This document shows, piece by piece, positions 1-8,229 of a stretch of 64,000 nt of DNA; within the stretch, counting starts at the first letter, position 1; each line of letters begins with the position of its first letter. The notes below the pieces were generated by a model. The model made no database searches. It worked only from the letters and a program-made list of their open reading frames with translations, and was not told the DNA's origin. This DNA is from Vibrio marisflavi CECT 7928 (lineage in GTDB: Bacteria > Pseudomonadota > Gammaproteobacteria > Enterobacterales > Vibrionaceae): assembly GCF_921294215.1 (NCBI RefSeq), contig NZ_CAKLDM010000002.1:2666001-2730000 (forward strand), read 5' to 3'. A program made the translations under genes and the position numbers.

Positions 1-299
1 AAAGTGAACTTTTAGCCGATGAACTGGCCAAGCTTCTGCATGTGCCAATCGAGTATGGGCTTTTCACCCGCTTAAAGGCGACCAAGCAACAACAAGGGCT
101 AAGCCAGCAGCAGCGGCGTACAAACGTGCACAACGCTTTTCAAATTCACAAATCCGTACAAGGAAGGCATATTGCGATTGTTGATGATGTGGTGACGACC
201 GGGGAGACCATCAATCAGCTGGTAAAGTTGCTATTGATGCGAGGAGCAAAAAGCGTAGATGTATACTGTATTTGCCGCACTTCCATCAGCGACGATTGA
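1..299 (+). CDS. comF: ComF family phosphoribosyltransferase-like protein, 3' part only
   Basis: The reading frame is open from base 3 to the stop at 297-299, so the gene begins before the window and only its last ~98 codons are present. The visible part carries the PRPP-binding signature of type I phosphoribosyltransferases, VDDVVTTGET, near the C terminus, preceded by the ComF-like segment ending QRRTNVHNAF. In naturally competent bacteria ComF helps import or process transforming DNA after uptake; in Vibrio it belongs to the competence set. A GTG at 42 lies inside the domain and is not a credible start. The gene sits directly upstream of nfuA on the same strand, the order I recall from other Vibrio. 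Family assignment is good; the N-terminal zinc finger cannot be checked. Confidence 0.85.
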   Translation, partial: SELLADELAKLLHVPIEYGLFTRLKATKQQQGLSQQQRRTNVHNAFQIHKSVQGRHIAIVDDVVTTGETINQLVKLLLMRGAKSVDVYCICRTSISDD

Positions 300-393
300 A
301 ATTGAATAGCTAAATAAACTAAAAAACTAGATCTCTGGATAGACAAGAGTAGAATAGTGACTAATAACTTACAAAATTAGTCAGGTATTAATT

Positions 394-981
394 GTGTCCG
401 ATTCCATCACCATTACTGAAGCAGCTCAAAGCCACTTTGTGAACCTGCTAGAACAACAGCCAGAAGGCACCAATATTCGCGTATTCGTAGTTAACCCTGG
501 TACGCAAAACGCTGAGTGTGGCGTTTCTTATTGCCCAGTTGAAGCTGTTGAAGCATCAGATACTGAGCTTAAGTTTTCAGGCTTCTCGGCGTACATTGAC
601 GAGCTGAGTCTACCATTCTTAGAAGATGCTGAAATCGACTATGTCTCTGACAAAATGGGCTCTCAACTTACGCTAAAAGCACCTAACGCAAAAATGCGTA
701 AAGTCGCTGATGATGCTCCGCTAATCGAGCGAGTTGAGTATGTGATTCAAACTCAAGTAAACCCTCAGTTAGCAGGCCATGGCGGTCATGTAAACGTGGT
801 TGAAGTGACTGAAGATGGCGTTGCTGTTGTTGCGTTTGGTGGTGGTTGCAATGGCTGTTCAATGGTGGATGTAACTTTAAAAGAAGGTATCGAGAAACAG
901 CTACTTGAGCAATTTGTTGGCGAGTTAACTGCTGTTCGTGATGCAACCGAACATAACCCTGGTGAACACTCTTACTACTAA
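394..981 (+). CDS. nfuA: Fe-S biogenesis scaffold/carrier NfuA
   Basis: 195 aa, the normal NfuA length. NfuA carries a [4Fe-4S] cluster to client apoproteins, especially under oxidative stress or iron limitation, in the cytoplasm. The N-terminal half (about 1-100) is the degenerate A-type domain; the C-terminal half is the Nfu domain with the cluster-binding CxxC at Cys152 and Cys155 ([10 protein letters not shown]). The start is a GTG at 394; this gives the N terminus typical of the family ([12 protein letters not shown]) and no closer in-frame ATG exists. A gap of 94 bases separates it from comF, and a 12-bp stem terminator follows, so it is probably its own transcript. Confidence 0.97.
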   Translation: MSDSITITEAAQSHFVNLLEQQPEGTNIRVFVVNPGTQNAECGVSYCPVEAVEASDTELKFSGFSAYIDELSLPFLEDAEIDYVSDKMGSQLTLKAPNAKMRKVADDAPLIERVEYVIQTQVNPQLAGHGGHVNVVEVTEDGVAVVAFGGGCNGCSMVDVTLKEGIEKQLLEQFVGELTAVRDATEHNPGEHSYY

Positions 982-1009
982 TACAGAGCTCGCAGTCAAT
1001 GTATACTCG

Positions 1010-1040
1010 AATAGCTAGAGCCAACGCTCTAGCTATTTAT
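1010..1040 (+). terminator. Intrinsic terminator after nfuA
   Basis: A perfect 12-bp stem, AATAGCTAGAGC at 1010-1021 and its complement at 1026-1037, closes a CAAC loop and is followed by a T-rich run. It lies 29 bases after the nfuA stop. Confidence 0.85.
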
Positions 1041-1145
1041 TTTCTCGTTATCTCTCTTCAAAATCATCTATCACTTCCCAAGCGCCCCTGTTTTCTCATA
1101 TAGTTAAGAAAAGTATTAGTAGCATGATGCTCAGGAGAATGTGCA

Positions 1146-1697
1146 GTGAGCAAAAGAAAGCCGCCCGTCATATTAGCCAAAAACTCAGTCGCTCAATCCA
1201 GGCTATTTACGATTGAGTCACTCGATCTTCGCTTTAGCAATGGTGTAGAAAGAACCTACGAGCGTTTAAAGCCGTCTAATCGCAACGGCGTCATGATGGT
1301 TCCAATTACCGAGAAAGGTGAAATCCTACTGATTCGTGAGTATGCCGCAGGCACTGAAGATTATGAACTTGGCTTTCCCAAAGGGTTGGTCGATCCCGGA
1401 GAGAGCGCTGAGCAAGCGGCAAACCGAGAGCTAAAAGAAGAAATTGGATTTGGCTCCAACTCCCTGACCCAACTAAAACAAGTCGTCGTCGCACCATCAT
1501 ATTTTTCTAGCAAAATGACCCTTTTTCTAGCGCAAGATCTATACTCAGAGACATTAGAAGGTGATGAACCTGAGCCGCTTGAAGTTGTGCGCTGGCCCTT
1601 ATCACAAGCAGAAGAGCTATTGTCTCATCTCGACTTCTGTGAGTCTCGCTCCATCACCGCATTAATGCTTACACTAAAGCATCTAAAATTATTATAA
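1146..1697 (+). CDS. nudE: ADP compounds hydrolase NudE (Nudix)
   Basis: 183 aa. NudE hydrolyses ADP-ribose, NADH and diadenosine polyphosphates, cleaning up nucleotide derivatives in the cytoplasm. The Nudix box is intact at about residues 80-102: GLVDPG-E-SAEQAAN-REL-KEEIGF, with the metal-binding glutamates of REXXEE. The start is GTG at 1146 behind an AGGAGAAT-type ribosome site (1131-1140). It is followed after 22 bases by cysQ, the usual partner, so nudE-cysQ is very likely one operon; both enzymes act on adenine nucleotide diphosphates or bisphosphates. Confidence 0.95.
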   Translation: MSKRKPPVILAKNSVAQSRLFTIESLDLRFSNGVERTYERLKPSNRNGVMMVPITEKGEILLIREYAAGTEDYELGFPKGLVDPGESAEQAANRELKEEIGFGSNSLTQLKQVVVAPSYFSSKMTLFLAQDLYSETLEGDEPEPLEVVRWPLSQAEELLSHLDFCESRSITALMLTLKHLKLL

Positions 1698-1719
1698 AAT
1701 TTAGGCGTTAGGAGTCCAT

Positions 1720-2547
1720 ATGCCTGCCACTTCAGATTTATCTCACCTTTTGCCTTCGATCATCGAGATCGCCCGCTCTGCTGGCCAGTTGATTCTCGAT
1801 ATTTACGAAAATAAACAATACCAAGCCTACACAAAAAGCGATCACACTCCTGTTACCAGCGCCGATATCGCAGCACATAAGCTGATAATGAAACAACTTT
1901 CTGAGTTGACTCCGGATATCCCGATCCTTTCTGAAGAGGCAGCGGATATCAGTTTAGATGAGCGCGGCCAATGGGATAGGTATTGGCTTGTCGACCCACT
2001 CGATGGTACACAAGAGTTCATTGCACGCAGCGGTGATTTTGCCACGATTATTGCTCTGATTGAAAACCACCAACCTGTGATGGGTGTGGTTTACGGTCCG
2101 GTCTCAGGGGTTACCTATTACGCCTACAAAAATAAAGGCGCATGGAAAATACCTAATTTGGATGAAAGCATCCGTATTAATACGCTGAAACATGAAGAAG
2201 AGACTTCATCCATTTCAATAGCCATTAGCCGTAGACAAGATATCAATCAAATCACTGGCCGCATGAGCAGTTCCTATAACTATGACTTAGTACCTCTTGG
2301 ATCCGCTGCACTCAAAGCTTGCCTTGTCGCGGAAGGTGCAGTGGATTGCTATTTGCGTATTGGGCCTACGGGCGAATGGGATACCGCAGCGACACAGTGT
2401 ATTGTGGAAGAAGCTGGTGGACGAATTCTAAGCACTCAATTAGCACCTCTCTCTTACAACGAAAGAGAAAGCCTAGAAAACCCAAACTTTATTGTACTTG
2501 GAGATGAAGGGCTACCTTGGGATGAGGTATTAAAAGTAAAGGACTAA
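1720..2547 (+). CDS. cysQ: 3'(2'),5'-bisphosphate nucleotidase CysQ
   Basis: 275 aa. CysQ converts 3'-phosphoadenosine 5'-phosphate (PAP), left over from sulfate assimilation, to AMP, protecting PAP-sensitive exonucleases. It is an inositol-monophosphatase fold enzyme: the Mg-binding motifs SEEAAD (about 66-71), DPLDGT (about 91-96) and the C-terminal WDTAAT signature are all present. The ATG at 1720 follows a TTAGGAGT ribosome site. It overlaps the left arm of the downstream terminator. Second gene of nudE-cysQ. Confidence 0.96.
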   Translation: MPATSDLSHLLPSIIEIARSAGQLILDIYENKQYQAYTKSDHTPVTSADIAAHKLIMKQLSELTPDIPILSEEAADISLDERGQWDRYWLVDPLDGTQEFIARSGDFATIIALIENHQPVMGVVYGPVSGVTYYAYKNKGAWKIPNLDESIRINTLKHEEETSSISIAISRRQDINQITGRMSSSYNYDLVPLGSAALKACLVAEGAVDCYLRIGPTGEWDTAATQCIVEEAGGRILSTQLAPLSYNERESLENPNFIVLGDEGLPWDEVLKVKD

Positions 2548-2567
2548 CCCAATGGTTAGCCCTTTTT
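2541..2567. terminator. Bidirectional terminator between cysQ and gspN
   Basis: CTAACC (2544-2549) and GGTTAG (2554-2559) pair around a short loop, with T-rich sequence to the right and A-rich to the left. It can end cysQ transcripts from the left and the long gsp transcript arriving from the right. Confidence 0.65.
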
Positions 2568-2596
2568 AAACGAGTGACTTTAAAGTGGTATAGCCG

Positions 2597-3373
2597 TTAG
2601 ATTCGACCAGAATGATTGAAGTGGAAACGACCTTGATTATCTGGTCTGCCTAGCCACTGAAGTTGTTGAACCAAATCGGTTGGGAAATCGGCGCCAGGTT
2701 TAAACCACCCCTTAACGCTATAACCTTGTCTATTATTGAGCTGCGCTGAGAAATCACTGCTAAGTTGGCCGTTGTTTTGCTTGCCTGCCAATGACCACTG
2801 GTTGTTTGCATAATTGACATCTGCCATTACAGGGCCAAGTTTTAAGCTGCCGATTGGCGAACCTAAATAGCTGTTATTCCATACCAAAGTACCCACTTTG
2901 TTTTCTGGCTGTGGATCGCCAAAGTCGATATGCCTCACCGATAGCTCCATCTGACCACCTAAAGTGACTGGCAAACCTGGATTAACAAAGCTCACGATCT
3001 TTTCTGCCGCCATGGATGCAATCAAGTTCTTCGCGTATGGGCCACTTGGTTTATAACCGACGATGCCTTTCCCTCTCAGACCTAAGTCACTACCTCGACC
3101 AAAACGCACTTGCGCTTCAACATTGGCCAAGAAAAGAGGCAAAACATCAATATTCCAGTCTACTTCTCCAATAGAAGTACGTTGCCATGCTACGTTGCTA
3201 GCACTTCCTTTCCAAATGGTTCCACTCACACCATCTAAACTTAGTTTTGCAGGCAGTGGTAAGTGTTTAACTACTAGTGAAGCCGGCATGTGAGCAATCA
3301 GGCTAACAATAAAAACCATTACCAACAAAGCAATCAAAAACGCCTTACTTCCAAAAATCGCTTTTACTCGCAC
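2597..3373 (-). CDS. gspN: Type II secretion system protein N
   Basis: 258 aa, last gene of the type II secretion operon. GspN is a bitopic inner-membrane protein of uncertain, often dispensable, role. One membrane segment is visible near the N terminus (about 10-30, AFLIALLVMVFIVSLIAHMPA), followed by a periplasmic beta-rich domain. The start is GTG at 3373, four bases after the gspM stop, behind GCGAGG that overlaps that stop. The family is assigned by position and by overall resemblance to Vibrio EpsN; it has no catalytic motif to confirm. Confidence 0.9.
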   Translation of the reverse strand: MRVKAIFGSKAFLIALLVMVFIVSLIAHMPASLVVKHLPLPAKLSLDGVSGTIWKGSASNVAWQRTSIGEVDWNIDVLPLFLANVEAQVRFGRGSDLGLRGKGIVGYKPSGPYAKNLIASMAAEKIVSFVNPGLPVTLGGQMELSVRHIDFGDPQPENKVGTLVWNNSYLGSPIGSLKLGPVMADVNYANNQWSLAGKQNNGQLSSDFSAQLNNRQGYSVKGWFKPGADFPTDLVQQLQWLGRPDNQGRFHFNHSGRI

Positions 3374-3377
3374 TCGG

Positions 3378-3869
3378 CTAACCTCGCTTAAACTGAAGTC
3401 GATTTATCTTAACCACTCCAGGTGTGTCCGTTTTCGAAATATCCATAAACGCTATACCAACACCCTGTTTTTCTGACAAATAATCGAGCCAATTAACCAA
3501 TTGCTTAAACGGTAATGGTTGGGTCCACACTTGTAGCATGTCTCCATTCGGTTGAACACGAATGAGCTCAATATTAAATCGGCGAGTAGACGAAGAGATC
3601 ACTTGGTTGAGAGTTTGGCTTGAGGTCGATACACCACTTTGCGCGCGCAAAGTCGTTATTTGATCGGCCTTCTCTCTTACCCATGTCAACAGTTCACGAT
3701 CGCTATTGATACGCATATGCGCCGTTTCTGTTGCTTGAGAAAGCGGCTTAAGTATCACGCTATAGATGATAAATACTGCAAACACCACAGAACAAATAAT
3801 CACTAGTCGCTGTTCTCTTTGTGAGATGGTGCCCCACCACGCTTTGGCAGGTTCAAGTAACTTTTCCAT
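3378..3869 (-). CDS. gspM: Type II secretion system inner-membrane protein M
   Basis: 163 aa. GspM anchors with GspL in the inner-membrane platform and helps place the GspE ATPase. The sequence has a short cytoplasmic N terminus, one membrane segment (about 22-42, LVIICSVVFAVFIIYSVIL) and a periplasmic ferredoxin-like domain. I chose the ATG at 3869 (MEKLLEPAKAWW) over an upstream in-frame start at 3935: a strong AAGGAGG site, overlapping the gspL stop, lies at proper distance before 3869, and the longer form would run deep into gspL. Confidence 0.94.
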   Translation of the reverse strand: MEKLLEPAKAWWGTISQREQRLVIICSVVFAVFIIYSVILKPLSQATETAHMRINSDRELLTWVREKADQITTLRAQSGVSTSSQTLNQVISSSTRRFNIELIRVQPNGDMLQVWTQPLPFKQLVNWLDYLSEKQGVGIAFMDISKTDTPGVVKINRLQFKRG

Positions 3870-3876
3870 AAACGTC

Positions 3877-5097
3877 TTAACCTCCTTTCTGCGTGAGTAG
3901 GAATGTACCACTGACCACTTCACCATCTCGGCCAAGTTGCCCTTCTTGTACTTTAAATTGCTTCTGCAGCGCTATACGAGCTTTCTCAAAACTTTGGAAG
4001 TCTTTACTGGTTGCTTCAATTCTTAGTTCACCGCGACCACTATCGTATTTAATGCTCTGAAGTTGCATCCCGGGCACACTGCCCACTGTTTCAGGCAGCT
4101 TATTTAACCAAACTAATAGTGATGCATCATTCGTTGTGCCAGAAAGGTGCTGAACTTCCTCTTCCATCAAACGTTTAAGGTAGCTGATCGTTGGGATGCG
4201 GCGACGATTAGGAAACACCTCGCGGAAAATACGTTCACTTTCGGCGCGGTATGCTGAAGCTTGATTCTCGTATTGATTCACCTTCAACAGGTTGTAACCT
4301 GTCATAATCACAATCAAAACTGCCGCTGCTATTGCCGTTTTTTGCCATACCTTCCAGTGCTTGAGCAACGCTGAGCGCGGCTTGAAGGCTCCCGTAAGCA
4401 GGTTGAACGAGCTCTGTGCAGCTTGGCCTGCCAGCAACTCTAATGCGGGTTGTTGCTGTTTAACTTGCCATAACTGGCCTTCCTTCTCGCTTAATTCTGG
4501 AAGAGAAGAATAAGAATCAAGAGCAAGAAATTCATTTTCCACTTTAACCCAGTCAGAACCTTTAACCGACTCAAGCCACGCACTCTCAACCGATACTCCA
4601 AGGTATTCACCTTTTCGAATCAACCACTGCCCCTGATTTTCTACTGCTGACAGCCCACTTTCAGGTATAGGCAGCGCTAATACATCAGGTAGTACGCGCT
4701 TTACTTCAAGCCCTAGCGATGCAAATTCCGCTAGAATTTCACTGAGCCACACACGGCTGACACCACAAACATATGCTTGTTGGCCCTTTTTAGACAAAAC
4801 AGAAAAGTGCAGTTCATCCACATCCTGTGCTAAGTCATCTTCAAGTAAATATGGAACTAGCCCTTCAAGCTGACGAGCCGCTCCGGGTGGTATCTCCACT
4901 TCAGACAAAATGACGTCGGCAGTATCAAGCAGCAAAGTAATTGGCCTTTGCTCAGCATGTTGTTGTATCTCAGATAAGTCGTCCCATGATGCGAACTCAC
5001 CCGTCTCTACAGCTGAGTTTTGACTTAGTGACCATACGGCCCAACGTATCGGGGCCGTTTTTTGACTACTCAGACGAACGATCAAGCACTCGCTCAC
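3877..5097 (-). CDS. gspL: Type II secretion system assembly protein L
   Basis: 406 aa. GspL recruits the cytoplasmic ATPase GspE to the inner membrane and pairs with GspM. The first ~240 residues form the cytoplasmic actin-like domain that binds GspE, a single membrane helix follows (about 250-270, TAIAAAVLIVIMTGYNLL), then a periplasmic domain. The GTG at 5097 is preferred (MSECLIVRLSSQ) because GGAGG stands five bases before it and it matches the N terminus of Vibrio EpsL; a TTG at 5109 is the alternative. Its 5' end overlaps the end of gspK by 32 bases. Confidence 0.95.
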   Translation of the reverse strand: MSECLIVRLSSQKTAPIRWAVWSLSQNSAVETGEFASWDDLSEIQQHAEQRPITLLLDTADVILSEVEIPPGAARQLEGLVPYLLEDDLAQDVDELHFSVLSKKGQQAYVCGVSRVWLSEILAEFASLGLEVKRVLPDVLALPIPESGLSAVENQGQWLIRKGEYLGVSVESAWLESVKGSDWVKVENEFLALDSYSSLPELSEKEGQLWQVKQQQPALELLAGQAAQSSFNLLTGAFKPRSALLKHWKVWQKTAIAAAVLIVIMTGYNLLKVNQYENQASAYRAESERIFREVFPNRRRIPTISYLKRLMEEEVQHLSGTTNDASLLVWLNKLPETVGSVPGMQLQSIKYDSGRGELRIEATSKDFQSFEKARIALQKQFKVQEGQLGRDGEVVSGTFLLTQKGG

Positions 5098-6124
5098 TGA
5101 TTCCTCCAAAGCGACGGCGTATTACCGTGGCAGTTTTTCTATCTTTACTAAACAATAAGCTTCGAATTCTTACTCTCGAATCTCCAACGAATATTTGTGC
5201 ATCCAAGCTAAAATAAGAGCTGTCCACCGTTAGGTACTTTTCCGCTTCTTCACGCACCGTATCACTTAGTGCAGATAACACCGACGAAGAAGACATAAAA
5301 GCTGACACCGTATCCCAGCCTTTCTCGGGACGACCTGAAATGATCTCTTTCGCATCAGATACACTTAAATTAGGGTAAAACAGCGCCGCCAACAAGTTAG
5401 CCTGATCCGGTTCCAATGTATTGACGTTCATTTTCCACTCGCTAGTTGGCAACGCGCAGATAAACGGCTGGATCTCTAGCATGATTTTGCCGGTCATCTC
5501 ATTAACAGCCCGCAATTCACTGCTGTCTGCGATCATGCCATTTGGCGGTAAAAAAGGCGGCTTCAATGACTCATAATGGCTATCTGCGATACCCGTTTTT
5601 GCGCGCACAGCTTCTGTAGGATTAACGTATGACCAGGTAGAATTTGCGATTACTTCCGCTTTGTAGCTTTCGACTCCAACGCTTTCCATCAGGTTTTGCA
5701 AAACCTGAACTAAATAGGGTGCACTGCTCGACGTCGTATTTGGTGTAACCGCCGATAGTGCGTTTATATTAAAGCATGCCTGTTTGTCGACAATTTTCCC
5801 TTGCAACGTTCCATAATCCAGAGGAAGGTTCATTTCCTTGCCATCGTTGGCCCAAGGCTGTGACAAATTAGTGGTTTTGTTAGTGTCGTTTTCCGTGTCT
5901 TTATAGCTTTGCTCAATAGCCTTTTTCGCTAAAGCTTCAGCACCAATAGCATACCAATAAGTCTGTTGGTGATTAATTTGATTGCCCGCGCGTTTAAACT
6001 GAGTAAACAAACGCTCAGACATCGTCGCAGCAATCGCCGCCATGATTGCTACAAGCATCAAGATAATGATAAGGGCTACACCACGTTGGCGTGTAGCACG
6101 TTTTCGCGTGCGGTTAGGTATCAC
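5066..6124 (-). CDS. gspK: Type II secretion minor pseudopilin K
   Basis: 352 aa. GspK caps the tip of the pseudopilus with GspI and GspJ. The N terminus has a basic leader ending in Gly, then VALIIILMLVAIMAAI; as usual for GspK, the glutamate at position 5 of the mature protein is missing. The large globular domain and the conserved QACFNINAL and NSTWSYV segments fit the family. I chose the GTG at 6124 because GGAGG precedes it within the end of gspJ; GTG at 6142 is also in frame. It overlaps gspJ by 11 bases, suggesting coupled translation. Confidence 0.94.
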   Translation of the reverse strand: MIPNRTRKRATRQRGVALIIILMLVAIMAAIAATMSERLFTQFKRAGNQINHQQTYWYAIGAEALAKKAIEQSYKDTENDTNKTTNLSQPWANDGKEMNLPLDYGTLQGKIVDKQACFNINALSAVTPNTTSSSAPYLVQVLQNLMESVGVESYKAEVIANSTWSYVNPTEAVRAKTGIADSHYESLKPPFLPPNGMIADSSELRAVNEMTGKIMLEIQPFICALPTSEWKMNVNTLEPDQANLLAALFYPNLSVSDAKEIISGRPEKGWDTVSAFMSSSSVLSALSDTVREEAEKYLTVDSSYFSLDAQIFVGDSRVRIRSLLFSKDRKTATVIRRRFGGISERVLDRSSE

Positions 6125-6785
6125 TGCTACCTCCGCTATCACTTGAGTTACTAGAGCTGTTATCGTCGCTCGCCACTAGGTAGATTCGCTTTATCTTTCC
6201 GTAGTCGGACAAAGTCAGATCGACTTCAATAGCCTTCGGTAACTTACTGTCTTGATCCCATTCCTCAGACCACTCTGAACCGTCATAAAAACGAAGAGAG
6301 AAGCTTTCCACTCCAGTAAGCAATGGCATGACTTCACCTTTGTCACCCGCAGGTGTATCTGGGTAACGCCACCACACTCTTTGCAGCACTTTATTTTTGA
6401 CTCGGTAACCCACCTTGGTCACTTCACCTCGTGGAAACTGCTGCATTGGGTTGAAAAAACCGTAACGGGTAAACATCACCCCTTTGTCATCAGAATCAAG
6501 TAGGTATTCTTGGTAATCGATATAGTTCGAGCTAGGATCGCTACCGTTGGTGCGAAAGTGTCTCTGTGCGATCTGGCGAAAATCATTATTTAAAAACACC
6601 AATGCTCGCTGCAGTTGCTTTAGCTGGTCAGTCTCTTTACGAGAAACCTCATCACTTCTTTGAACTTGATTGACTACTTGATACGCAGCCACACTCATGG
6701 TGGCGAATATAGCGATGGCGACCAACACCTCAATGAGAGTGAAACCTTTATTGCGACGCACTTTAGTTGCTGCTATTCGGCACAT
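6114..6785 (-). CDS. gspJ: Type II secretion minor pseudopilin J
   Basis: 223 aa. GspJ is a minor pseudopilin of the tip complex. A 14-residue basic leader ends NKG, followed by FTLIEVLVAIAIF, the type IV prepilin signature with Glu5; prepilin peptidase cuts before Phe. The body keeps the family block FPRGEVTKVGYR and the WWRYPDTPAG loop. The C-terminal tail is rich in Ser and Asp (DDNSSSNSSDSGGSSDT), probably disordered. ATG at 6785 lies inside the end of gspI (23-base overlap). Confidence 0.94.
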   Translation of the reverse strand: MCRIAATKVRRNKGFTLIEVLVAIAIFATMSVAAYQVVNQVQRSDEVSRKETDQLKQLQRALVFLNNDFRQIAQRHFRTNGSDPSSNYIDYQEYLLDSDDKGVMFTRYGFFNPMQQFPRGEVTKVGYRVKNKVLQRVWWRYPDTPAGDKGEVMPLLTGVESFSLRFYDGSEWSEEWDQDSKLPKAIEVDLTLSDYGKIKRIYLVASDDNSSSNSSDSGGSSDT

Positions 6786-7128
6786 AACTTCTCACTGTCA
6801 CTATTGGACTGCTTGTTTTACTGGTTGCCACACTGACATCGAACGCCTTTAGCAGGTTGTCGGTTGTAGCCACTGGCATTACTTTCCAATACCAAGTTTT
6901 GCCTGCCATCTCTTCCTTACCAGAACGCTCAGTTAGGTTAGTCGGAGCAAGCATCTGCAACGCCATTTGATTGTCCACTACCATGGAAGCGAACGTTTTT
7001 TCCTGCAAATAGCTCAGAGTATTAATGTGCTGTGTCACCGTGCGGATAATCGCAATCGCTGCAGTAGCAAAAATGGCTAATGCAACCAACACTTCCAACA
7101 GTGTCATTCCTCGAACTTTACTTCTCAT
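6763..7128 (-). CDS. gspI: Type II secretion minor pseudopilin I
   Basis: 121 aa, normal for GspI. The leader MRSKVRG is followed by MTLLEVLVALAIF, with Met1 and Glu5 of the mature pseudopilin as typical for this subunit. GspI forms the core of the I-J-K tip complex. The frame stays open far upstream to 7383, but the ATG at 7128 gives the short prepilin leader and sits in an 11-base overlap with the gspH stop, so it is the real start. Confidence 0.94.
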   Translation of the reverse strand: MRSKVRGMTLLEVLVALAIFATAAIAIIRTVTQHINTLSYLQEKTFASMVVDNQMALQMLAPTNLTERSGKEEMAGKTWYWKVMPVATTDNLLKAFDVSVATSKTSSPIVTVRSYVPNSSN

Positions 7129-7699
7129 CGGATTCTCCGGGCTCTTTGAGGAGAATCTGTCCGTTAGCTTTGGTGAGCACTGTCCAGCCATTTTGAGAAA
7201 TAGAGGAGTCAGATGGATAAAGAATAAGAGAGAACGGAGTGACCTCACCGCTAGATAAAATAAAAATTTGTGGGGGCTTCTGTTTTTTCTCTTTTTCAGA
7301 CTCTTCGAATTTGCTGTCTTCAAACAAGCTGCCCGGTTCGAATAAACGCTCGCTGTCTTTCCATACCCCACCACCCAATTCAAATTTAATCGTAAGGTCG
7401 CTCGGTAACGTGGTTTCTTCGGGCATATCTTCGAGCTTCTTCGCCTGCCAGCCCTTTTCGCCTAACGTCATTATCGTGTATCGAGATTTAGACTGATCAA
7501 TACGCAGGCCAAAATCTTCACCGTTGAGTATGGCTTCCTCATTCAGTAGCTGTATACGCTGGTACAATAGCTGAGCAGATTTTTTGGCTGCATCTTTTTT
7601 GTTGGTCGGCAAAGTCGTAACGACAGCGGCAGCGCAAATCGCTATTAACAAGACGACTAAGAGAACTTCGATGAGGGTGAAACCACGATTTGAGTGCAT
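7118..7699 (-). CDS. gspH: Type II secretion minor pseudopilin H
   Basis: 193 aa. Very short leader MHSNRG followed by FTLIEVLLVVLLIAI, with Glu5 present. GspH links the major pseudopilus to the tip. Between about residues 121 and 142 there is a strongly charged low-complexity stretch (SKFEESEKEKKQKPP) that looks like a surface loop. It starts 37 bases after gspG; the intervening bases include the gspG tail but I see no good terminator there. Confidence 0.93.
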   Translation of the reverse strand: MHSNRGFTLIEVLLVVLLIAICAAAVVTTLPTNKKDAAKKSAQLLYQRIQLLNEEAILNGEDFGLRIDQSKSRYTIMTLGEKGWQAKKLEDMPEETTLPSDLTIKFELGGGVWKDSERLFEPGSLFEDSKFEESEKEKKQKPPQIFILSSGEVTPFSLILYPSDSSISQNGWTVLTKANGQILLKEPGESDEK

Positions 7700-7736
7700 A
7701 GTGAATTAGGGTGGCTTTCGCCACCCTCTCTAACGG

Positions 7737-8183
7737 TTATTGGAACTTCTGAATATTCCAGTTACCAATATCAGAGTTTGCACCAGTACCTCCTTCTTGA
7801 CCATCAGCGCCAAGCGTGAAGATATCGATAGTACCGTGCTGACCTGGGTTAAGATATTGATATGGACGTCCCCACGGATCATTCGGTAGACGCTTGATAT
7901 AACCGCCATCACGGTAGTTGCGCGGTTCTGGATCGCCACTTGGTTTTTTCACCAATGCATCTAAGCCTTGGTCTGTCGTTGGATAAACGCCATTATCTAA
8001 TTTGTACATATCCAAGGCATTTTCTAGCGCAACAACGTCAGTAACCGCTTTTTGTTGGTCTGCTTTTTCCTTGTTACCAAGTAGATTCGGAACAACCACA
8101 CTCGCCAACAGACCCAAAATTACAATTACAACCATCAGCTCAAGTAAGGTAAAGCCAGACTGTTTCTTTTTTCTTATTTTCAT
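7737..8183 (-). CDS. gspG: Type II secretion major pseudopilin G
   Basis: 148 aa. GspG is the main subunit of the periplasmic pseudopilus that pushes substrates through the secretin. Leader MKIRKKKQSG, then FTLLELMVVIVILGLLASVVVPNL with Glu5; the calcium-binding C-terminal region (PNDPWGRPYQYLNPG, GADGQEGGTGANSDIGNW) is intact. The ATG at 8183 follows GGAG in CCGGAGAAAAT; an in-frame start at 8207 would lengthen the leader without need. Confidence 0.97.
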   Translation of the reverse strand: MKIRKKKQSGFTLLELMVVIVILGLLASVVVPNLLGNKEKADQQKAVTDVVALENALDMYKLDNGVYPTTDQGLDALVKKPSGDPEPRNYRDGGYIKRLPNDPWGRPYQYLNPGQHGTIDIFTLGADGQEGGTGANSDIGNWNIQKFQ

Positions 8184-8229
8184 ATTTTCTCCGGTATATT
8201 TGCCCAACGAGTCGACATTGCAGAGCTCA

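Noticed and set aside
683..1024. A 113-codon minus-strand frame over nfuA
   Set aside because: It is the shadow of nfuA and its terminator with no similarity to known proteins.
6763..7383. A 206-codon version of gspI
   Set aside because: The first 85 codons run through gspH and would destroy the short prepilin leader; ATG at 7128 is the start.
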